From CAJCJE01 sp035948315 (lineage in GTDB: Bacteria; Actinomycetota; Actinomycetes; Mycobacteriales; Pseudonocardiaceae): 64,000 nt of DNA. This document shows positions 42,438-51,232 of this stretch, piece by piece. The stretch covers positions 1 to 64,000 of the forward strand of contig DASZJG010000069.1 of assembly GCA_035948315.1 (NCBI GenBank). The letters are read 5' to 3'. How positions within the stretch are numbered: position 1 is the stretch's first letter; each line of letters opens with the position of its first letter. The notes below the pieces were generated by a model. That model did not search any database, was not told where the DNA came from, and saw nothing but the letters and a program-made list of their open reading frames with translations. A program made the position numbers and the translations under genes.

Positions 42438-43630
42438 CCGACCCGACCCACCTGCCCTCGCTGCTCGACCGCGCGCCGGGCTGCCCGTTCGACCCTCCTG
42501 AGGACTTCACCGCGCTGCGCGCCGAGCAGCCGATCGTCCGCTGGACCTTCCCGGACGGGCACCACGGCTGGCTGGTGACCAGCCACGAACTGGCCCGCGC
42601 CGTGCTCGCGGACAACCGCTTCTCCCGACGCGCCGAGCTCATGCACTCGCCGCTGAACGCGGCGACCGCGGGCCAGGCGCCGCCGCCCGCCGAACCGGGC
42701 ATGTTCATCAGCATGGATCCGCCCGAGCACGGCCGCTACCGGCACCAGCTCATCGGCCAGTTCACCGTGCGCAGGATGCGGCTGCTGACCGAGCGGATCA
42801 CCGAGATCACCTCGGCGCGCCTGGATGCCATGGCGGAGCACGGCCCCGGCGTCGACCTCGTGCAGGCGTACGCGTTGCCGGTGCCGGCCGAGGTGATCGC
42901 CGAACTGCTCGGAGTGTCCGATATGGACTTTACGGGTTTCCAGGAACTGGTGACCAGGTTGCTGCGCGCGGAACTCCCGCCCGAGGAGGTCTATGCGCTC
43001 TACGGCCAGGTGGTCGCGTTCATGGGCGAGTTGACCAAGGCCAAGCGCGACAACCTCGCCGACGACCTGCTCAGCGACGTGATCCGCGCGGGCGACCTGA
43101 GCGATCAGGAACTGACCAACATCGCGCTCCTGCTGCTCACCGCCGGTTTCGAGACGACCGCGAACATGCTCGCGCTGGGCACCTTCGCGCTGTTGCGCAA
43201 TCCCGACCAGCTCGCCGCGCTGCGCGACGGCACGGTCGATGTGGACAAGGCGATCGAGGAACTGTTGCGGTACCTGAGCATCATCCCCGCGCTGGTCCGA
43301 ACCGCGTTGGCGGACACCGAGATCGGCGGCCGACTCGTCCGGAAGGGCGAGGCGATCGCGATCGACGTCCCGGTCGCGAACCGCGATCCGAAGCACTTCA
43401 CCGAGCCGAACGTGCTCGACCTGGCCAAGGCGGCCTCGGGACACGTCGCGTTCGGCTACGGCGTGCACCAGTGCCTCGGCCAGCAACTGGCCCGGGTGGA
43501 GATGCGGGTCGGCTTCCCCGCGCTGCTGCGTCGTTTCCCGAACCTGCGTCTCGCGGTCGAGCCCGAGCAGGTGCGGATGCGCTCCGACATGGCCATCTAC
43601 GGCGTGCACGAACTTCCGGTGGCCTGGTAG
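42434..43630 (+). CDS. Cytochrome P450
   Basis: Heme monooxygenase of 398 residues, typical soluble actinomycete P450. I-helix LLLTAGFETTANM, ExxR in EELLRYL, and the heme-ligand motif FGYGVHQCLGQQLARVE with Cys near 347. No ferredoxin or reductase gene is adjacent. It is translated with the TetR gene. Members of this CYP105/107-like type act on secondary metabolites or xenobiotics; the substrate is unknown. Confidence 0.93.
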   Translation: MTDPTHLPSLLDRAPGCPFDPPEDFTALRAEQPIVRWTFPDGHHGWLVTSHELARAVLADNRFSRRAELMHSPLNAATAGQAPPPAEPGMFISMDPPEHGRYRHQLIGQFTVRRMRLLTERITEITSARLDAMAEHGPGVDLVQAYALPVPAEVIAELLGVSDMDFTGFQELVTRLLRAELPPEEVYALYGQVVAFMGELTKAKRDNLADDLLSDVIRAGDLSDQELTNIALLLLTAGFETTANMLALGTFALLRNPDQLAALRDGTVDVDKAIEELLRYLSIIPALVRTALADTEIGGRLVRKGEAIAIDVPVANRDPKHFTEPNVLDLAKAASGHVAFGYGVHQCLGQQLARVEMRVGFPALLRRFPNLRLAVEPEQVRMRSDMAIYGVHELPVAW

Positions 43631-43654
43631 CCGTCGGGATGTCAAGACCGGCGC

Positions 43655-43701
43655 ACCGGCTCCGACCAGAGGGCACAACACACCTCGTGGAAGGAGCCGG
43701 T
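43655..43701 (+). promoter_or_regulatory. Inverted repeat masking the ribosome-binding site of the DHFR-like gene
   Basis: ACCGGCTCC (43655-43663) pairs with GGAGCCGGT (43693-43701). The right arm contains the AAGGAG ribosome-binding site of the gene starting at 43703, so a folded leader would lower translation. Confidence 0.5.
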
Positions 43702-43702
43702 C

Positions 43703-44326
43703 ATGACCGGAAAGGTGTTCGTCGACCTCGCCATCTCGCTCGACGGCTACATCGCGGGACCGAATGCCGGGATCAGCAACCCGCTCGGCGACAACGGACC
43801 GCGCCTGCACAGCTGGAAGTACGGCCTCGCCGAGTTCCGCGCCCTGCTCGGCCTGCCCGGCGGCACAACCGGTGCCGACAACGACCTGGTCCGGGAGGTC
43901 ACCGACCGGGCAGGCGCGTTCATCCTGGGCAGGCGCATGTTCGACGAGGGCGAGGCCAGCTGGCCGGACCCGTCGCCGTTCAACGGCCCGGTGTTCGTGC
44001 TCACCAACACGCCGCGCGAGCCGTGGGTGCGCAGCAAAAACACGTTCCACTTCGTCACCGGCGGCATCGCGAGCGCTCTCGATCAGGCGCGGGCCGCGGC
44101 CGGAGAGCAGGACGTGCAGATCTCCGGTGGCGCCGACACCGTCCGCCAGTACCTCAACGCGGATCTGGTCGACGAGCTGCAACTGCACATCGCGCCCGTA
44201 CTGCTCGGTGCCGGCACCCGCCTGTTCGACGGCATCGATCCGGGCCTGCGCACGCTCACCCCGACCAGGGTGCGCGAGTCATCGAGCGGCACCACGCACG
44301 TGCGCTACGCGTTGTCCAGGAGCTGA
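43703..44326 (+). CDS. Dihydrofolate-reductase-like / RibD C-terminal family reductase
   Basis: 207 residues of the RibD_C/DHFR fold: VFVDLAISLDGYIAGPN at the start, GAFILGRRMFDEG, VQISGGADTVRQYLNADLVDELQLHIAPVLLGAG near the end. NADPH-dependent reduction is expected; the substrate is not known and folate synthesis is unlikely. Its last 22 bp overlap the convergent asparaginase gene. Confidence 0.85.
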   Translation: MTGKVFVDLAISLDGYIAGPNAGISNPLGDNGPRLHSWKYGLAEFRALLGLPGGTTGADNDLVREVTDRAGAFILGRRMFDEGEASWPDPSPFNGPVFVLTNTPREPWVRSKNTFHFVTGGIASALDQARAAAGEQDVQISGGADTVRQYLNADLVDELQLHIAPVLLGAGTRLFDGIDPGLRTLTPTRVRESSSGTTHVRYALSRS

Positions 44327-45270
44327 GCCAGGGCGCCCGCCGGTCGGATCGATCCGACCGGCTCGGCGTGCCCGAGCACGGGGACCTCGCCGATCTCCTC
44401 CAGCGCGGGGGAGGACACGCCGAGTGCGCGCAGCCCGGCCACCAGCACGGTCGGTCGGGCGCGGCTCGCGCCGTCCGCGATCTTCAGGGTGACGGCGCGG
44501 CCGTCGGCCAGCGCGATCGCGTGCACGCCCTCGGCGCCGTCCTTGCACACCGACCCGGGCAGCGCGCGCATCAGCCGCGTCACGTCTCGGCCGGTGCCGC
44601 CGACCCACTGCGGGAAGGCGTTCATCGCGTCCGCGATCCGCCGCTCGTCGGTGCCGGTCCTGGCCGTGGCGATCGTCCGGAACGCCCTGGCCAGGCCGTG
44701 CAGGCTGAAGCCGAACAGGGGCGCGCCGCAACCGTCGACCGACACCGCGCCGATCCGCTCGCCGGTCAGTTCCTCGACCGTCTCGGCGATCAGCAGCTGC
44801 AACGGATGTTCGGGGTCGCGGTAGGTCGCGGTGGGCCAGCCGTTGCGCACGCAGGTCAGCAACATGGCCGCGTGCTTGCCGGAGCAGTTCATGAACAGCG
44901 GTTCCGGCCCGAACCCTGCGGCGAGCTTGGCCCGCTGCGCGTCCTCGCTCAGCGGTAGGTCGGGTGGGGTCTGGAGGTCGGCCTCGGTCAGTCCGGCCTT
45001 GGTGAGGATCTCCCGCACGCCTTCCAGGTGGAAGTCCTCACCGGAATGGCTGGCGCAGGCCAGTGCGAGCAACTCGCCGTCAAGGTCGAGCCCGGCGCGC
45101 ACCATGGCCAGCGCCTGCAACGGTTTGTTCGACGAACGCGGGAACACCACCGCGTCGGGTGTACCGATGGAGAAGGCGACCGCGCCGTCGGCATCGAGCC
45201 CGACGACCGTCCCGTGGTGGACTGACTCGGCAAGCTCGCCACGCCACACTTCCGCCACTACCTCGTGCAC
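44305..45270 (-). CDS. Asparaginase II family protein
   Basis: 321 residues of the Rhizobium-type asparaginase II family: GELAESVHHGTVVGLDADG, RSSNKPLQALA with the Ser-Lys region, CASHSGEDFHLEGV, MNCSGKHAAML and DGCGAPLFGFSL. It should hydrolyse L-asparagine to aspartate and ammonia in the cytoplasm. The GTG at 45270 has AGAGGA 8 nt upstream. Not homologous to the E. coli AnsA/AnsB fold. Confidence 0.88.
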   Translation of the reverse strand: MHEVVAEVWRGELAESVHHGTVVGLDADGAVAFSIGTPDAVVFPRSSNKPLQALAMVRAGLDLDGELLALACASHSGEDFHLEGVREILTKAGLTEADLQTPPDLPLSEDAQRAKLAAGFGPEPLFMNCSGKHAAMLLTCVRNGWPTATYRDPEHPLQLLIAETVEELTGERIGAVSVDGCGAPLFGFSLHGLARAFRTIATARTGTDERRIADAMNAFPQWVGGTGRDVTRLMRALPGSVCKDGAEGVHAIALADGRAVTLKIADGASRARPTVLVAGLRALGVSSPALEEIGEVPVLGHAEPVGSIRPAGALAQLLDNA

Positions 45271-45379
45271 CCGTTTCGTCCTCTCTGTCGGTCGCGCTCC
45301 GCGTGCTTGTGATGAAAGACGCAGATCAGGATGGGTATATCACTGGGATTGCCAACTGAGCCCATGTCAGTCTGAAAGG

Positions 45380-45628
45380 GTGACGAACGGTACTAAGCCA
45401 GAGCCCTTCGTGTTCGAGATCGACTTCACCGAGATCGAACTGACGAGGCAGGCCGAGGTGCGCAAGGCGCTCGGTGACGACTACGACTACATCGGCGCCA
45501 TGCGTGAGGAGGAACTGGCCTACCGCATGCTGTTCGCCAATCTCGACGCTGAGCAGCGCGCGGTCTACGCTGAGTTGGTCCGCCACGGCGTGTTGCCGCC
45601 GCGGGAGGGTGTTGTCGATGCCGGTTGA
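45380..45628 (+). CDS. Small conserved protein, family unknown
   Basis: 82 residues: FEIDFTEIELTRQAEVRKAL, DYIGAMREEELAYRMLFANL, then VYAELVRHGVLP. It looks helical and soluble. No family recognised. Overlaps the next zinc-protein gene by 11 bp, so they form a transcript. The GTG has AAAGG close before it. Confidence 0.65.
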   Translation: MTNGTKPEPFVFEIDFTEIELTRQAEVRKALGDDYDYIGAMREEELAYRMLFANLDAEQRAVYAELVRHGVLPPREGVVDAG

Positions 45629-45881
45629 TCCTCGAGCCGATATCGCGCGGCTGGTCTGGGTTGACTGCCCGTACTGCGCGAGCGACACCGACTGTGCCGA
45701 ATGCCAGGCCGGGAAGAACTGCACGGTGCATCGCAGCTATCTGTTGGAGAGCAAGGGCAACCAGCTCTACCTGGAGTGCGCCAACTGCGGCCTGCACTGG
45801 TGGCACCGCACCGGATTCGGCGCGGGCCGACCGGATGATGTGGACGCGCTGCCCGAATTTCCCGGATCCCGCTGGGAATAG
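45618..45881 (+). CDS. Small zinc-ribbon protein
   Basis: 87 residues with VDCPYCASDTDCAECQAGKNC and LECANCGLHWWH: seven Cys in CxxC-like pairs that can bind zinc. GGGAGGG lies about 9 nt before the ATG. Its partner upstream overlaps. Similar small Cys-rich proteins are usually nucleic-acid or protein-binding adaptors; nothing more can be said. Confidence 0.65.
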   Translation: MPVDPRADIARLVWVDCPYCASDTDCAECQAGKNCTVHRSYLLESKGNQLYLECANCGLHWWHRTGFGAGRPDDVDALPEFPGSRWE

Positions 45882-45894
45882 CGGCGGTTCTCGC

Positions 45895-45900
45895 TAGGCT
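45895..45900 (+). promoter_or_regulatory. Leaderless -10 element for the VOC gene
   Basis: TAGGCT, 7 nt before the ATG at 45908, without a ribosome-binding site. Confidence 0.6.
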
Positions 45901-45907
45901 GCCCGCC

Positions 45908-46312
45908 ATGAGCGCTGCCAGCCTTGCCATGATCACGCTCGACTCCGCCGACCCGGCCAGGCTCGCGGCTTTCTGGGCCGAGTTCCTGGGCGGCAGGATC
46001 ATCCACGAAACCGACGAAGTCGTTGTGGTGAGCACGGATCGTGGCGGGATCGCCACCTGCCGCGTCCCCGACTACACCCCGCCCACCTGGCCCGCGGGGG
46101 ACAAGCCCAAGCACATGCACCTCGACCTCACGGTCGAGGACAAGGACGCGGCCGAGACCGAGGCGCTGCGGCTCGGCGCCCGGGTGGCCGAGAACCAGCC
46201 GGGCGGCGACACCTGGCGGGTGCTGCTCGACCCGGCCGGCCATCCCTTCTGCCTCACGTCCATCCCGCTGGGCTGGCCGGCCCTCGAGTCCGCCTCGTCC
46301 ACAGAGGACTGA
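45908..46312 (+). CDS. VOC-fold (glyoxalase-like) protein
   Basis: 134 residues, one vicinal-oxygen-chelate module set: LAMITLDSADPARLAAFWAEFLGG opens and MHLDLTVEDKDAAETEALRLGAR with LLDPAGHPFCL closes. A metal-binding His and Glu pattern is partly present. Substrate unknown; such proteins range from glyoxalases to resistance proteins. Ends 3 bp before the convergent MaoC gene. Confidence 0.82.
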   Translation: MSAASLAMITLDSADPARLAAFWAEFLGGRIIHETDEVVVVSTDRGGIATCRVPDYTPPTWPAGDKPKHMHLDLTVEDKDAAETEALRLGARVAENQPGGDTWRVLLDPAGHPFCLTSIPLGWPALESASSTED

Positions 46313-46315
46313 CGC

Positions 46316-47167
46316 CTACTTGTCGATCGTCAGTTCACCGTGATCGACAACCACGTCCCCGGCCCCGTTCGCGGTCCGGAACAACACCGTGTCGCCGTCG
46401 GCCCACGCGGTCACGACCAGTTCGTCGCCCGGCCAGACCGGCTTGGTGAACCGGCCGGACACCGCACGCAGCCTGCTCGCGTCGCCGTCGCAGAATTCGC
46501 CCAATAGCAGCCGAACCGCGACGCCGTAGGTGCACAGGCCGTGCAGGATCGGCCGGTCGAAGCCGCCTGCCGCGGCGAAGGCCGGATCGGTGTGCAGCGG
46601 GTTGTGGTCGCCGGAGAGCCGGTACAGCAGCGCCTGGTTCACCGAGGTCGGGAAGCGCAGCTCCGCGTCGGCAGGCCGCTCCGGCACCGCGAACGCGGCC
46701 GACGGGCCGCGATCGCCGCCGAACCCGCCCTCGCCCCGGATGAACACCGACGAACGCGTGGTGAACACCGGCACTCCGTCGTCCGGGTCGATCGCGGTGA
46801 CCTCGTTGACCACCAGCGCGCCCTTGCCCTTGTCGAAGATGTCGGTGACCGTGCTGGTCAGCGACACGCTGCCGGCGACCGGCATCGGCCGGTGCATGGT
46901 CAGCGCCTGCTCGGCGTGCAGCAGTTGGGTGAAGTCGACGCCTTGCAGCCCGATCTGGGGCCCGCCGAACTGGGCGATCACGATGGCGTAGGTCGGCAGC
47001 GCCTGCTGCGCGACGCCCGCGGTGTTCTCCGTGGTGAAGGCCAGTTCCCTGGTCGGGTCGAGCTGGCCCGCGCCGACGCCGAGGGCGTAGGTCAGCGAGT
47101 CGGTCGACGTCCAGTCGCGGGTCCACGGTCCACGCTTGACGCCGACAATGCCGTGATCCAATGCCAT
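46316..47167 (-). CDS. MaoC-family double-hotdog enoyl-CoA hydratase
   Basis: 283 residues with two hotdog halves. The hydratase-2 motif LSGDHNPLHTDP with PILHGLCTYG near residue 210 carries the catalytic Asp and His. It resembles the peroxisomal-type 2-enoyl-CoA hydratase (Rv3538-like) that hydrates steroid or fatty-acyl side chains. GGGAGGG precedes the ATG. It follows the acyl-CoA dehydrogenase in the same direction 33 bp downstream, so the two probably act one after the other. Confidence 0.9.
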   Translation of the reverse strand: MALDHGIVGVKRGPWTRDWTSTDSLTYALGVGAGQLDPTRELAFTTENTAGVAQQALPTYAIVIAQFGGPQIGLQGVDFTQLLHAEQALTMHRPMPVAGSVSLTSTVTDIFDKGKGALVVNEVTAIDPDDGVPVFTTRSSVFIRGEGGFGGDRGPSAAFAVPERPADAELRFPTSVNQALLYRLSGDHNPLHTDPAFAAAGGFDRPILHGLCTYGVAVRLLLGEFCDGDASRLRAVSGRFTKPVWPGDELVVTAWADGDTVLFRTANGAGDVVVDHGELTIDK

Positions 47168-47200
47168 TCGTGCCCTCCCAGGCTCAAGCCCACAAAGCGA

Positions 47201-48370
47201 TCAACCGAGTACGCCGCTGACACTCGCGTGTCCCTTGATCAGGTTGCGGGCGATGGTGCGCCGCTGGATCTCGTCGGTGCCCTCGTAGATCCGCAGCAGC
47301 CGCAGTTCCCGGTACCAGCGCTCGACCGGCAGTTCCCGGGTGTAGCCCATGCCGCCGTGGATCTGCAACACCCGGTCCACGATCTCGTTGGCCTTCACGC
47401 CGCCGTACAGCTTGGCCATCGACTGCGCCTGCCGCGAGTCCAGCCCGTTGTCCACCTGCCAGGCCGCGTGCAGCACCAGCCAGCGCAGCGCCTCGATCTC
47501 GACCGCCGAGTCCGCGATCATCCACTGGATGGCCTGCCGGTTCGCGATCGGCTCACCGAAGGTGACCCGGGTCTTGGCCTGCTCGATGGCCATGTCGACC
47601 AGTCGCTCGCAGGAGCCGATGGCGCGCGCCGGCAGCAGGTAGCGACCCCGACCGATCCACTTCATGGCCAGCGCGAAACCCTGGCCGACCTCGCCAAGGA
47701 TGTTCTCCTTCGGCACCCGCACGTTCTCGAAGACCAGCGCGGCCGGGCCCCACTGGCCCATGGTCGCGATCGGCTCGGACTTCCAGCCCATGTCGCGGTC
47801 GGCCAGGAAGCAGGTGACGCCGCCGTCCGCGCCCTTCTCCTTGTCGGTGACCGCGAAGACCATGGTGAAGTCGGCCTCGTTGCCGCCGGTGATGAACGTC
47901 TTCTCGCCGTTGATCACCCACTCGTCGCCGTCCTGCACCGCGGTGGTGCGGATCGCCTTGGCGTCCGAGCCCGCGCCCGGCTCGGTGATCGCGAAGCAGG
48001 ACCTGCGCTCGCCCGAGATGGTCGGCAGCAGGTAGCGCTGCTTCTGCTCGTCGTTGCCGAAGTAGAGGATGTTGTCGGCGTTGCCGCCGAAGTCGAACGG
48101 CACGAACGTGCGGCCCAGTTCGGCCTGCAAGAGGGCGGTCATCACGGCCGAGAGGCCCATGCCTCCGTAGTCGACCGGGGTCTGCACGCCCCAGAAGCCG
48201 GCTTCCTTGGCCTTGAGCTGCAACTCGCGCAGTTCGTCGCGGCTCAGGCCGGGCTGCCCGGCGCGCTCCCGACGCAGGACCTCGCCTTCGAGCGGCATGA
48301 CCTCCTTGCGGACGAAGGTGCGCACCCAGTCGCGCACCTCTTTTTCCTCGGTGCTCAGCGTGAAATCCAT
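47201..48370 (-). CDS. Acyl-CoA dehydrogenase
   Basis: FAD-dependent first step of beta-oxidation, 389 residues. FAITEPGAGSDAKAIRTTA and WVINGEKTFITGGNEAD are the family signatures; the catalytic Glu is in RIYEGTDEIQRRTI. GGAGGAG precedes the ATG. It shares a divergent control region with the TetR gene and is followed by the MaoC hydratase, so it likely feeds a degradative side-chain pathway. Confidence 0.93.
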   Translation of the reverse strand: MDFTLSTEEKEVRDWVRTFVRKEVMPLEGEVLRRERAGQPGLSRDELRELQLKAKEAGFWGVQTPVDYGGMGLSAVMTALLQAELGRTFVPFDFGGNADNILYFGNDEQKQRYLLPTISGERRSCFAITEPGAGSDAKAIRTTAVQDGDEWVINGEKTFITGGNEADFTMVFAVTDKEKGADGGVTCFLADRDMGWKSEPIATMGQWGPAALVFENVRVPKENILGEVGQGFALAMKWIGRGRYLLPARAIGSCERLVDMAIEQAKTRVTFGEPIANRQAIQWMIADSAVEIEALRWLVLHAAWQVDNGLDSRQAQSMAKLYGGVKANEIVDRVLQIHGGMGYTRELPVERWYRELRLLRIYEGTDEIQRRTIARNLIKGHASVSGVLG

Positions 48371-48383
48371 GCGTCTCCTCCAA

Positions 48384-48400
48384 TGCTAACGCTGTTAGCA
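48384..48400. promoter_or_regulatory. TetR operator between acyl-CoA dehydrogenase and its regulator
   Basis: TGCTAAC-GCT-GTTAGCA, a perfect 7-bp inverted repeat with a 3-bp spacer, 14 bp from the dehydrogenase start and 36 bp from the TetR start. Confidence 0.82.
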
Positions 48401-48435
48401 TATACCGTGGGGGACGCTGCGAAAAGGAGGTGAGC

Positions 48436-49083
48436 ATGGGACGACCCGCCCTGGTCAACCGGGCCGAGATAGCCGCGAAGGCGTTGTCGATCATCGACGA
48501 GGAGGGCCTGGAGGCGCTGTCCATGCGCAGGCTCGCCGACGCGCTCGGCGTCCGCGCCGCCTCCCTCTACCGGCACGTCGCCACCAAGGACGACCTGCTG
48601 CACACCGTCGCCAACGAGATCATGGCCGGCGTCGAGGTCGCCGGCTTCCGGCACGGCTGGCGCACCGGCCTGTCCGAATGGGCGCACAGCTACCGCAACG
48701 CCCTGGCCGCCCACCCCAACCTGATCCCGTTCGTCGCCGACGGCCCGGCCCGGCGCGAAGCCTCGCTGCGCGCGGCCAACGCCGTGCACGGCGGCCTCAC
48801 CGGAGCAGGCTGGCCGGCACGCAACGCCACCATGATCGGCGCGGCCGTGAAATACCTCGTCGTCGGCGCGGCCATGGGCTCCTTCGCACGCGGCTTCGAG
48901 GACGACGAGACCGTCTACGCGGTCAACTACCCGCACCTGCACGACGCGCCCGCGTTGCGCCAGCACGCCACCGAGATCGACGCGGACAGCTTCGACCTCG
49001 CCCTCGACTCGTTCCTGGACGGCCTGGAGATCCGCTACGCCGCCCTGCCCAAACGCGTCGCGCCCGTCGGTCCCGCGTCGTAG
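48436..49083 (+). CDS. TetR-family regulator of the acyl-CoA dehydrogenase unit
   Basis: 215 residues. The HTH is LSMRRLADALGVRAASLYRHVATKDDLL; the C-terminal domain fits the TetR_C family that includes TetR itself. The ATG at 48436 has AAGGAGG 5 nt upstream, better than the GTG at 48430 which overlaps that site. The palindrome at 48384-48400 is the obvious target, so it controls itself and the divergent dehydrogenase. Confidence 0.9.
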   Translation: MGRPALVNRAEIAAKALSIIDEEGLEALSMRRLADALGVRAASLYRHVATKDDLLHTVANEIMAGVEVAGFRHGWRTGLSEWAHSYRNALAAHPNLIPFVADGPARREASLRAANAVHGGLTGAGWPARNATMIGAAVKYLVVGAAMGSFARGFEDDETVYAVNYPHLHDAPALRQHATEIDADSFDLALDSFLDGLEIRYAALPKRVAPVGPAS

Positions 49084-49086
49084 TCT
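49081..49086 (+). promoter_or_regulatory. Leaderless -10 element for the LigD-like gene
   Basis: TAGTCT, 6 nt before the ATG at 49093. Its TAG is also the stop codon of the TetR gene. Confidence 0.55.
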
Positions 49087-49092
49087 GCGGCC

Positions 49093-50121
49093 ATGCCGAA
49101 GCCGCCACCGCTGGAACTCTCCGTACCGGGCCCCGACGGCGACCGAACCGTGCGGGTATCCAACCCGGACAAGATCTACTTCCCGGACCGCGGCATCACC
49201 AAGCGCCAGGTCGTCGAGTACTACCTGTCCGTCGCCGACCCCCTCCTCGCCGTCCTGCTCGACCGCCCGACCACGCTCAAGCGCTACGTCGACGGCGTGA
49301 CCGGCGAGGCGTTCTACGCCAAGCGCCTGCCCAAGGGCGCGCCCGAGTGGGTGCAGACCGCACGCATCACCTTCCCGTCCGGCCGCTCCGCCGACGAGGT
49401 CTGCCCCACCGAGCCTGCCGTGCTCGCCTGGGCAGCCAACCTCGGCACCTTCGACTTCCACCCGTGGCCGGTGCGCAGGCCCGACGTCGACCACCCCGAC
49501 GAACTCCGCATCGACCTCGACCCCCAGCCCGGCACCACCTTCACCGACGCCGTCGCGGTCGCCGGCACGCTGCGCGAGGTACTGGCGGACGCCGGCATCA
49601 CCGGCTATCCCAAGACCTCCGGCGGCCGCGGCATCCACGTGCTCGCTCGCATCCGCCCCGAATGGGACTTCATCGAAGTCCGCCACGCCGTCATCGCGAT
49701 CGCTCGCGAAGTCGAACGCCGCATGCCCGACAAGGCAACGACGTCCTGGTGGAAGGAAGAACGCGGCGAGCGCATCTTCCTCGACTTCAACCAGGCCGCC
49801 CGCGACCGCACGATCGCCTCCGCCTGGTCCGTCCGAGGCACCCCGCGAGCTACCGTCTCCACGCCGGTCACCTGGGAGCAGCTGACGGACGTCGAGCCCG
49901 ACGACTTCGACATCTTCACCGCCCCGAAATGGTTGGCCGAAAAGGGAAACGCCCTCGCGAACCTGGACAGCGAAGCCTTCGGCCTGGAACAGGCCCTCGA
50001 CTGGTACACCAGCGACGAACGCGACCACGGCCTCGGCGAAATGCCCTACCCGCCCGACTACCCGAAAATGGCGGGCGAACCCATGCGCGTCCAACCCAGC
50101 CGCGCCAGGAAACCCGAATAG
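49093..50121 (+). CDS. Stand-alone LigD polymerase domain (primase-polymerase)
   Basis: 342 residues of the archaeo-eukaryotic primase-like LigD polymerase family (PolDom). Metal-binding Asp pair in RIDLDPQPG, then KTSGGRGIHVLARI and FLDFNQAARDRTIASAWSVRG. It lacks ligase and phosphoesterase domains. In mycobacteria such proteins work in end-joining repair or on RNA primers; here no ku or ligD ligase gene is in the window, so partners must be elsewhere. Confidence 0.9.
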   Translation: MPKPPPLELSVPGPDGDRTVRVSNPDKIYFPDRGITKRQVVEYYLSVADPLLAVLLDRPTTLKRYVDGVTGEAFYAKRLPKGAPEWVQTARITFPSGRSADEVCPTEPAVLAWAANLGTFDFHPWPVRRPDVDHPDELRIDLDPQPGTTFTDAVAVAGTLREVLADAGITGYPKTSGGRGIHVLARIRPEWDFIEVRHAVIAIAREVERRMPDKATTSWWKEERGERIFLDFNQAARDRTIASAWSVRGTPRATVSTPVTWEQLTDVEPDDFDIFTAPKWLAEKGNALANLDSEAFGLEQALDWYTSDERDHGLGEMPYPPDYPKMAGEPMRVQPSRARKPE

Positions 50122-50140
50122 CCGGGCCACAAGACAAAAC

Positions 50141-50353
50141 TCATCGCCATTCTTCGAGCACGACCGAATCGCCACGCCGGGCAAGACGGAGACTGGCCTG
50201 CCAACCGCACCGGTCGTGCCAGCCGAAGATCCGATTGCTGACCCGATCCATGGATGCCGCGCCGCCGCAGTTCGGGCACACCACGCCGGTGATGTCGGTA
50301 CCGCCAACGGGCGCGATCACGCCCCACTGGCTGGCGAACCGCCCCTTCGGCAT
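50141..50353 (-). CDS. Small zinc-binding protein
   Basis: About 70 residues with VVCPNCGGAA and HDRCGWQAS as likely zinc ligands and a basic C-terminus. Family not recognised. TACGAT at 50367-50372 (minus) is a possible -10; the ATG at 50353 would then have a very short leader. An in-frame ATG at 50365 is the alternative. Confidence 0.5.
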   Translation of the reverse strand: MPKGRFASQWGVIAPVGGTDITGVVCPNCGGAASMDRVSNRIFGWHDRCGWQASLRLARRGDSVVLEEWR

Positions 50354-50472
50354 GAGATTCAGCATGATCGTAACTCATTAGGACGTCAAGACGAGTGGAC
50401 GAGATTACCTATTCGGTTGAACTGGCAGACTGATCAGCACGTCCGAACGTCACGATGAGTGGAGGTCGTCGG

Positions 50473-51231
50473 GTGGTCGATCGCACGAGTGGGGTACCGG
50501 TGTACCGCCAGGTCGCTGACGACATCCGCGCGCGGATCGACTCGGGCGAGTACCCGGCGGGCGATGCGCTGCCCAGCGAGACCGTGCTGATGACCGAGTA
50601 CGACATCAGCCGCCCGACACTGCGCGACGCGATCAAGCTGTTGCGTGGCGAAGGTCGCCTCGTCGTCGAACACGGCCGGGGCATGTTCGTGCGGGCGCCG
50701 GGGACCGTCCGCCGGTTGGCGCGTAACCGACTGTCCCGGGCGGCCCGCGATGCCAATCGCGGCGCGTTCCTCGGCGACTCCGCCGCTGCCGGATTCACGC
50801 CGACGAGCACCACCACCGTTCGATTCGAATCCGCCGACGACCGCGCCGCAGCGCTTCTCGCGATCGAACCCGGTACCGAGATCACCGTGCGCGACCGGGT
50901 CATGAAGGTCGACGGCAGGACCGTCCAGTTGGCCGTGTCCCGGTTCTCCCGCGACATCACGCGCGACACCCCCGTCGAACAGGTCGACACCGGCAACGGT
51001 GGTGTCTACGCGCGACTGGAACAAGCCGGCCACGCCCTGGATCGCTTTGAGGAGACGGTCGGCGCTCGGATGCCGAGCCCGGCCGAGCGCAGCCAACTCG
51101 GTCTGGCCGACGGAGTTCCGGTCCTCACCATCACCCGGATCGCCTTCACCGCGGCAGGGCCGATCGAGATCAACGACATGGTTCTTGCCGGCGACAGCTA
51201 CCAACTCGTCTACGAATGGCCCGCCGACTGA
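50473..51231 (+). CDS. GntR/HutC-family regulator
   Basis: 252 residues. The N-terminal GntR HTH is VYRQVADDIRARIDSGEYPAGDALPSE to RPTLRDAIKLLRGEGRL; a UTRA effector domain covers the rest (ITVRDRVMKVDG to LVYEWPAD). The GTG at 50473 has AGTGGAGGT 6 nt upstream, so I prefer it over ATG 50455. The last 27 bp of this gene are repeated at 52683-52709. It may sense the substrate of the adjacent monooxygenase, but that is a guess. Confidence 0.88.
   Translation: MVDRTSGVPVYRQVADDIRARIDSGEYPAGDALPSETVLMTEYDISRPTLRDAIKLLRGEGRLVVEHGRGMFVRAPGTVRRLARNRLSRAARDANRGAFLGDSAAAGFTPTSTTTVRFESADDRAAALLAIEPGTEITVRDRVMKVDGRTVQLAVSRFSRDITRDTPVEQVDTGNGGVYARLEQAGHALDRFEETVGARMPSPAERSQLGLADGVPVLTITRIAFTAAGPIEINDMVLAGDSYQLVYEWPAD
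51205..51231 (+). repeat. 27-bp direct repeat, copy 1 (3' end of the GntR gene)
   Basis: Identical over 27 bp to 52683-52709; extending left, 29 of 30 bases match. It includes the stop codon of the GntR gene. Confidence 0.9.
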
Positions 51232-51232
51232 C

